Below are positions 61,012 to 64,000 of a DNA stretch of 64,000 nt, one piece after another (the first letter of the stretch is position 1; each line of letters opens with the position of its first letter). A program made the translations under genes and the position numbers. Origin of the DNA: Lachnospiraceae bacterium (lineage in GTDB: Bacteria > Bacillota > Clostridia > Lachnospirales > Lachnospiraceae); assembly GCA_015056945.1 (NCBI GenBank), contig SVFH01000013.1, forward strand, positions 1 to 64,000, read 5' to 3'. The notes below the pieces were generated by a model. It saw only the letters and a list, made by a program, of their open reading frames with translations, was not told the origin of the DNA and ran no database searches.

Positions 61012-62793
61012 ATGAGAATGCTCAAAAAATGGGTGGAAAAGTGGATCAATAATATTAAGTTGAGAACAAAGTTAATGGGACTTTATCTTATTTGTATTCT
61101 GCTTCCGCTTGTTTTGACCGATGGAGTCATTCTGTATAGTATGATTTCGTTCGAGGGAGAGCGTCGTCAGCATGAGGTAAGTAATATTGCATCTTCCGTG
61201 CAGTACACGCTGACCAGTATGCTGGATTATTCGGCTGCACTTGCACAAAGTATATATATTAATACTTCGCTGGAAGATTTTTTGAATACAAGATTTGAAT
61301 CGGCAGCGGATTATTATGATGAATATTACAGCTTTGTAAATGAATCTTTTTTTAAGAGCATGACCGGCATGGAAAACAGTAAAGTAACTGTATATGCTGA
61401 CAATAACACGATTTTGGACGGTGGTGAGTTTGCAAGACTTTCGGCGGCTAAGGATGCGCCCTGGTATAAGCAGCTTGAAAGCGCCGAAAGTGATATTATG
61501 GTACTTTTTTTCTATGATGAGTGGAAAAGTCCTTATATGGAACCGAAACGAAAAATTGTTTTTGCAAGGGAACTGGATTTTGTGAATAAGAACTCCTGCA
61601 AAAAAGTTCTTAAAATCGAAGTGGATTACAGTAACGTGGTTCATAAATTTGTGAGTATGAAATATGAAAAGCCGATTTATGTTTGCCAAAATGGTAAAAT
61701 TATTTTGACAAATGACGGAACCAATAATGTTTCGGAGCCGTTTGAAACTTTTAATCGTTATGAAGATGTGGCATATCGAAAAACAATTTCTCTCTATGAT
61801 GAACAGCTTGAAATATATGTCATGAAAGAAAAAGACACTGTGTTGTCAGTTGTGACGGAAAATTTACACTGGATTCTTTTAATGATTGTTATCAACGTCG
61901 TTGTTCCGTTTCTTGTTATGCTGTTGATTGAACATTCGCTTGTGGGAAGAATCAGAGAGCTGAGCAGGGCTTTCGAAAGTGTGAATAAAGATGAACTTGT
62001 GAAACTTCGTAATGCGCGGGGAGAGGATGAAATCGGCAGCCTGATGCAAAATTACAATCTGATGGTTGACAGAACAAATGAGTTGATTCAGACGGTGTAT
62101 AAAGATCGTTTGAATGAGCAGGCAAGTAATATTGCCAGAAAGAACGCAGAATTGCATGCATTACACAGCCAGATTAATCCGCATTTCCTTTTTAATGCAT
62201 TGGAAAGTATCCGTATGCATAGCATTATAAGGAAAGAATACGAAACTGCAGAAATGGTTGAAAAACTGGCGATTATGCAGAGGCAGAATGTGGACTGGGA
62301 CTCCGATATGGTAGAGGTGGAACGGGAAATTCAGTTTGTAGAAGCGTATCTGAGTCTGCAAAAATATCGTTTTGGTGACCGCCTTAATTATGAATTGGAT
62401 GTGGATGATGATTGTCAGAAAATCAGAATTCCTAAGCTTTCCATTACTACGTTCGTTGAAAACGCATGCGTTCATGGGATGGAAAGTAAAAGTACTCCGG
62501 GATGGATTTTTGTAAGGGTATATAAGAAAGGAAACGAACTGTATCTGGAAATTGAAGATACCGGCGGCGGAATTGATGAAGAGACATTGGAGCGGCTGGA
62601 AGATAAGATGAAAACAGTTACGATTGAAGATATAAAAACGCATAACCATGTGGGGATTTTGAATGCGTGTCTGCGTATTCAGATGGTTACGGACTATGCG
62701 GCAGAATTTTCGCTGGAAAGTGAAAGCGGAGTCGGAACCCTGATACAAATAAGGATTCCGATTGTGACAGAAACGGACGGGAGAGAGGAGTAG
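61012..62793 (+). CDS. YesM/LytS-type sensor histidine kinase
   Basis: 593 residues from the ATG at 61012 after GGGAAGAGG (another ATG six bases later is possible). Two membrane helices (about 20-45 and 285-310) flank an extracellular sensor of about 240 residues. Then a HAMP segment, the His_kinase region 'HSQINPHFLFNALESIR' with phosphoacceptor His, and the ATPase domain with 'TFVENACVHGM' and 'EIEDTGGGIDEE'. It pairs with the YesN-type regulator beginning 5 bases after its stop. Such systems control sugar transport or exopolysaccharide genes in Firmicutes; the signal is unknown. Confidence 0.93.
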   Translation: MRMLKKWVEKWINNIKLRTKLMGLYLICILLPLVLTDGVILYSMISFEGERRQHEVSNIASSVQYTLTSMLDYSAALAQSIYINTSLEDFLNTRFESAADYYDEYYSFVNESFFKSMTGMENSKVTVYADNNTILDGGEFARLSAAKDAPWYKQLESAESDIMVLFFYDEWKSPYMEPKRKIVFARELDFVNKNSCKKVLKIEVDYSNVVHKFVSMKYEKPIYVCQNGKIILTNDGTNNVSEPFETFNRYEDVAYRKTISLYDEQLEIYVMKEKDTVLSVVTENLHWILLMIVINVVVPFLVMLLIEHSLVGRIRELSRAFESVNKDELVKLRNARGEDEIGSLMQNYNLMVDRTNELIQTVYKDRLNEQASNIARKNAELHALHSQINPHFLFNALESIRMHSIIRKEYETAEMVEKLAIMQRQNVDWDSDMVEVEREIQFVEAYLSLQKYRFGDRLNYELDVDDDCQKIRIPKLSITTFVENACVHGMESKSTPGWIFVRVYKKGNELYLEIEDTGGGIDEETLERLEDKMKTVTIEDIKTHNHVGILNACLRIQMVTDYAAEFSLESESGVGTLIQIRIPIVTETDGREE

Positions 62794-62798
62794 TAACT

Positions 62799-64000
62799 AT
62801 GCTCAAAGTACTTTTGGTAGATGATGAGCCTTTTATTTCACAGGGATTGTCTGTTTTAATTGATTGGAAAGAAGAAGGGTATGAAATTGTAAATATTGCG
62901 ACAAACGGCAAGGAAGCATTGGATTATTTACGCGAAAACAAGGTGGATCTAATTATCGCTGATATTCAAATGCCGGTGATGACGGGGCTTGAGTTGTTGC
63001 AGCACATCAGGGAAGAAGAGGTGTCGGAGGCACATTTTGTAGTGCTCAGCGGTTACAGTGATTTCAATTATGCAAAACAGGCAATTCGTTACGGATGTAT
63101 GGATTATATTCTGAAACCGGTATCCAGAGAAGAGTTGCTCGGGATTATTCGTAAAGTTTCCCATGATTCGGAACATTTAAGAATAGATGAAATGAACCAA
63201 CGTAAAATGGAGCGGGCTTATCTGGAACAGAATCTTATTTCTCTTTTGGTTGGAAAGTATGATGAGACGAATCTTGATTACGTGAAACAGAATGTGCGTT
63301 TTTCGGAAGGGGTGCGTTATGTAGATGTTGCGTATTCCGATGTGATTGAAGACGATTTGCAGGACGACAGAATGCAGAGAAGCTTGTATAGGGAAATATA
63401 TCATGCTTTGCGCGAACTCCTCGGGCCGGATGAGACGCATGTTGTGTTTGATGCTTCGCAGGATGAAAAAATATATGATGCCGGATTTATTTATTGTGAT
63501 TATATGGCGGAAGAGCGAAATGAGGCTGAGGCAGATTATCTGGAAAAACTCCGTGTACAGCTTGTGAAAAAAAACGGTAAAAATATATGTTTTCTGGTTG
63601 GGAAAAAAGTGCAGACGATGGCGAGCGTTTCGCAGTCTTACGGAACGGCACGTATTTTGCGTTCTTTAGAGGCATTTCGTGAGAAAAAAGAACTTTTATA
63701 TTACGAAAATGAAGTCCAGGTAAGTCAGGGCGGTATTGTCCTTTGTAAAAATGCGCTCGAAGCATTGATTTCTTCCATTGAAGATAATGAACCGGAACAG
63801 ATTCGCGAATGTGTGGATAAACTTTATGAAGAATTGAAGGGAATGGGAGTTGCAGGTGACGTTGTAAACTTCAATATTAATTATCTTCTTTTTCAGCTGA
63901 TGCATCTGGCAACGGAACAGGATGATGAAGTAAATCAGGAAGAGATTCTTCATTTTGTGTCGGAAAGCTCCTTTGAAGAAGGGGTTATGCGCGGCAGCAG
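62799..64000 (+). CDS. YesN-type response regulator (cut by window edge)
   Basis: Open from the ATG at 62799 (after GAGAGGAG) to the right edge, 400 residues seen, with no stop. The receiver domain is intact: 'LLVDDEPFISQG', phosphoacceptor Asp in 'LIIADIQMPVMTG', Ser in 'VVLSGYSDF' and Lys in 'YILKPVSRE'. A long linker domain follows. The AraC-type DNA-binding domain expected at the C-terminus lies beyond the window. It pairs with the kinase just upstream. Confidence 0.92.
   Translation, partial: MLKVLLVDDEPFISQGLSVLIDWKEEGYEIVNIATNGKEALDYLRENKVDLIIADIQMPVMTGLELLQHIREEEVSEAHFVVLSGYSDFNYAKQAIRYGCMDYILKPVSREELLGIIRKVSHDSEHLRIDEMNQRKMERAYLEQNLISLLVGKYDETNLDYVKQNVRFSEGVRYVDVAYSDVIEDDLQDDRMQRSLYREIYHALRELLGPDETHVVFDASQDEKIYDAGFIYCDYMAEERNEAEADYLEKLRVQLVKKNGKNICFLVGKKVQTMASVSQSYGTARILRSLEAFREKKELLYYENEVQVSQGGIVLCKNALEALISSIEDNEPEQIRECVDKLYEELKGMGVAGDVVNFNINYLLFQLMHLATEQDDEVNQEEILHFVSESSFEEGVMRGS

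Noticed and set aside
61072-61689. 205-codon reverse frame within the YesM-type kinase
   Set aside because: It is the complement of a conserved sensor kinase and has a His/Ile/Phe-rich shadow composition.
1-64000. CRISPR array, tRNA or rRNA gene, prophage or insertion sequence
   Set aside because: No regular spaced repeats, cloverleaf or conserved RNA blocks, integrase or transposase motifs were seen on either strand.

Overview
The window looks like a chromosomal segment from an anaerobic, spore-forming member of the Clostridia, most likely a gut Lachnospiraceae. The evidence is moderate-to-low GC, Shine-Dalgarno starts on nearly every gene, spore genes (spoVAD, spoVAE, GerM, a ferritin-like coat protein), an oxygen-sensitive class III ribonucleotide reductase, and glycoside and uronate catabolism. 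This is an inference from gene content; no rRNA is present. I found no tRNA, rRNA, CRISPR array, transposase or phage gene. It reads as core chromosome with small accessory pieces.

Layout. Positions 1-5230 hold poorly known envelope proteins: a three-repeat lipoprotein with a C-terminal membrane segment, a DUF975-like membrane protein, and an SprA-like putative metalloprotease. Positions 5285-9735 hold tex, a VanW-family protein and a GH25 muramidase. Positions 9850-13570 hold an FMN riboswitch and riboflavin ECF transporter subunit, then spoVAD, a DMT transporter and spoVAE. Positions 14245-19561 are arginine biosynthesis: argG diverges from GNAT-argJ-argB-argD across a shared block of ArgR-like boxes. 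Positions 19594-21532 hold a solute-binding protein and a YdcZ-type transporter.

Positions 21632-34033 are a tightly packed, probably co-transcribed block: comEA, a response regulator and kinase, GerM, comEC, holA, an SbcD-like nuclease, a YhaN/SbcC-like ATPase and an atypical short PTS Enzyme I. Positions 34128-35421 hold a PAP2-like protein and an XRE regulator. Positions 35592-40403 form a uronide or galactoside locus (uxuA, GPH symporter, GH2). Positions 40537-45262 hold a coat-like protein and a run of poorly characterised proteins, including a 42-residue membrane peptide. Positions 45331-52964 hold a domain-permuted GH3 enzyme, a DegV protein, split purine genes (PurO-type IMP cyclohydrolase plus stand-alone AICAR transformylase), azlCD and pssA. 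Positions 53104-59004 hold two secreted lipoproteins, nrdD (with a fused thioredoxin-like domain and a pair of NrdR boxes) and pyrF. The end holds two zinc-ribbon or small proteins, a class B sortase, and a YesM/YesN-type two-component system cut by the window edge.

The most unusual signal is non-coding: a dispersed structured repeat. It has a perfect 23-bp palindrome, two copies identical, followed by a GC-rich segment with a hairpin whose arms differ between copies while pairing is kept. It always lies beside a transcription terminator, and one copy sits inside the expression platform of the FMN riboswitch. Other points of note are the permuted GH3, the split purH, the shortened Enzyme I, spoVAD/spoVAE without spoVAC, and initiation regions that overlap terminator-like hairpins.
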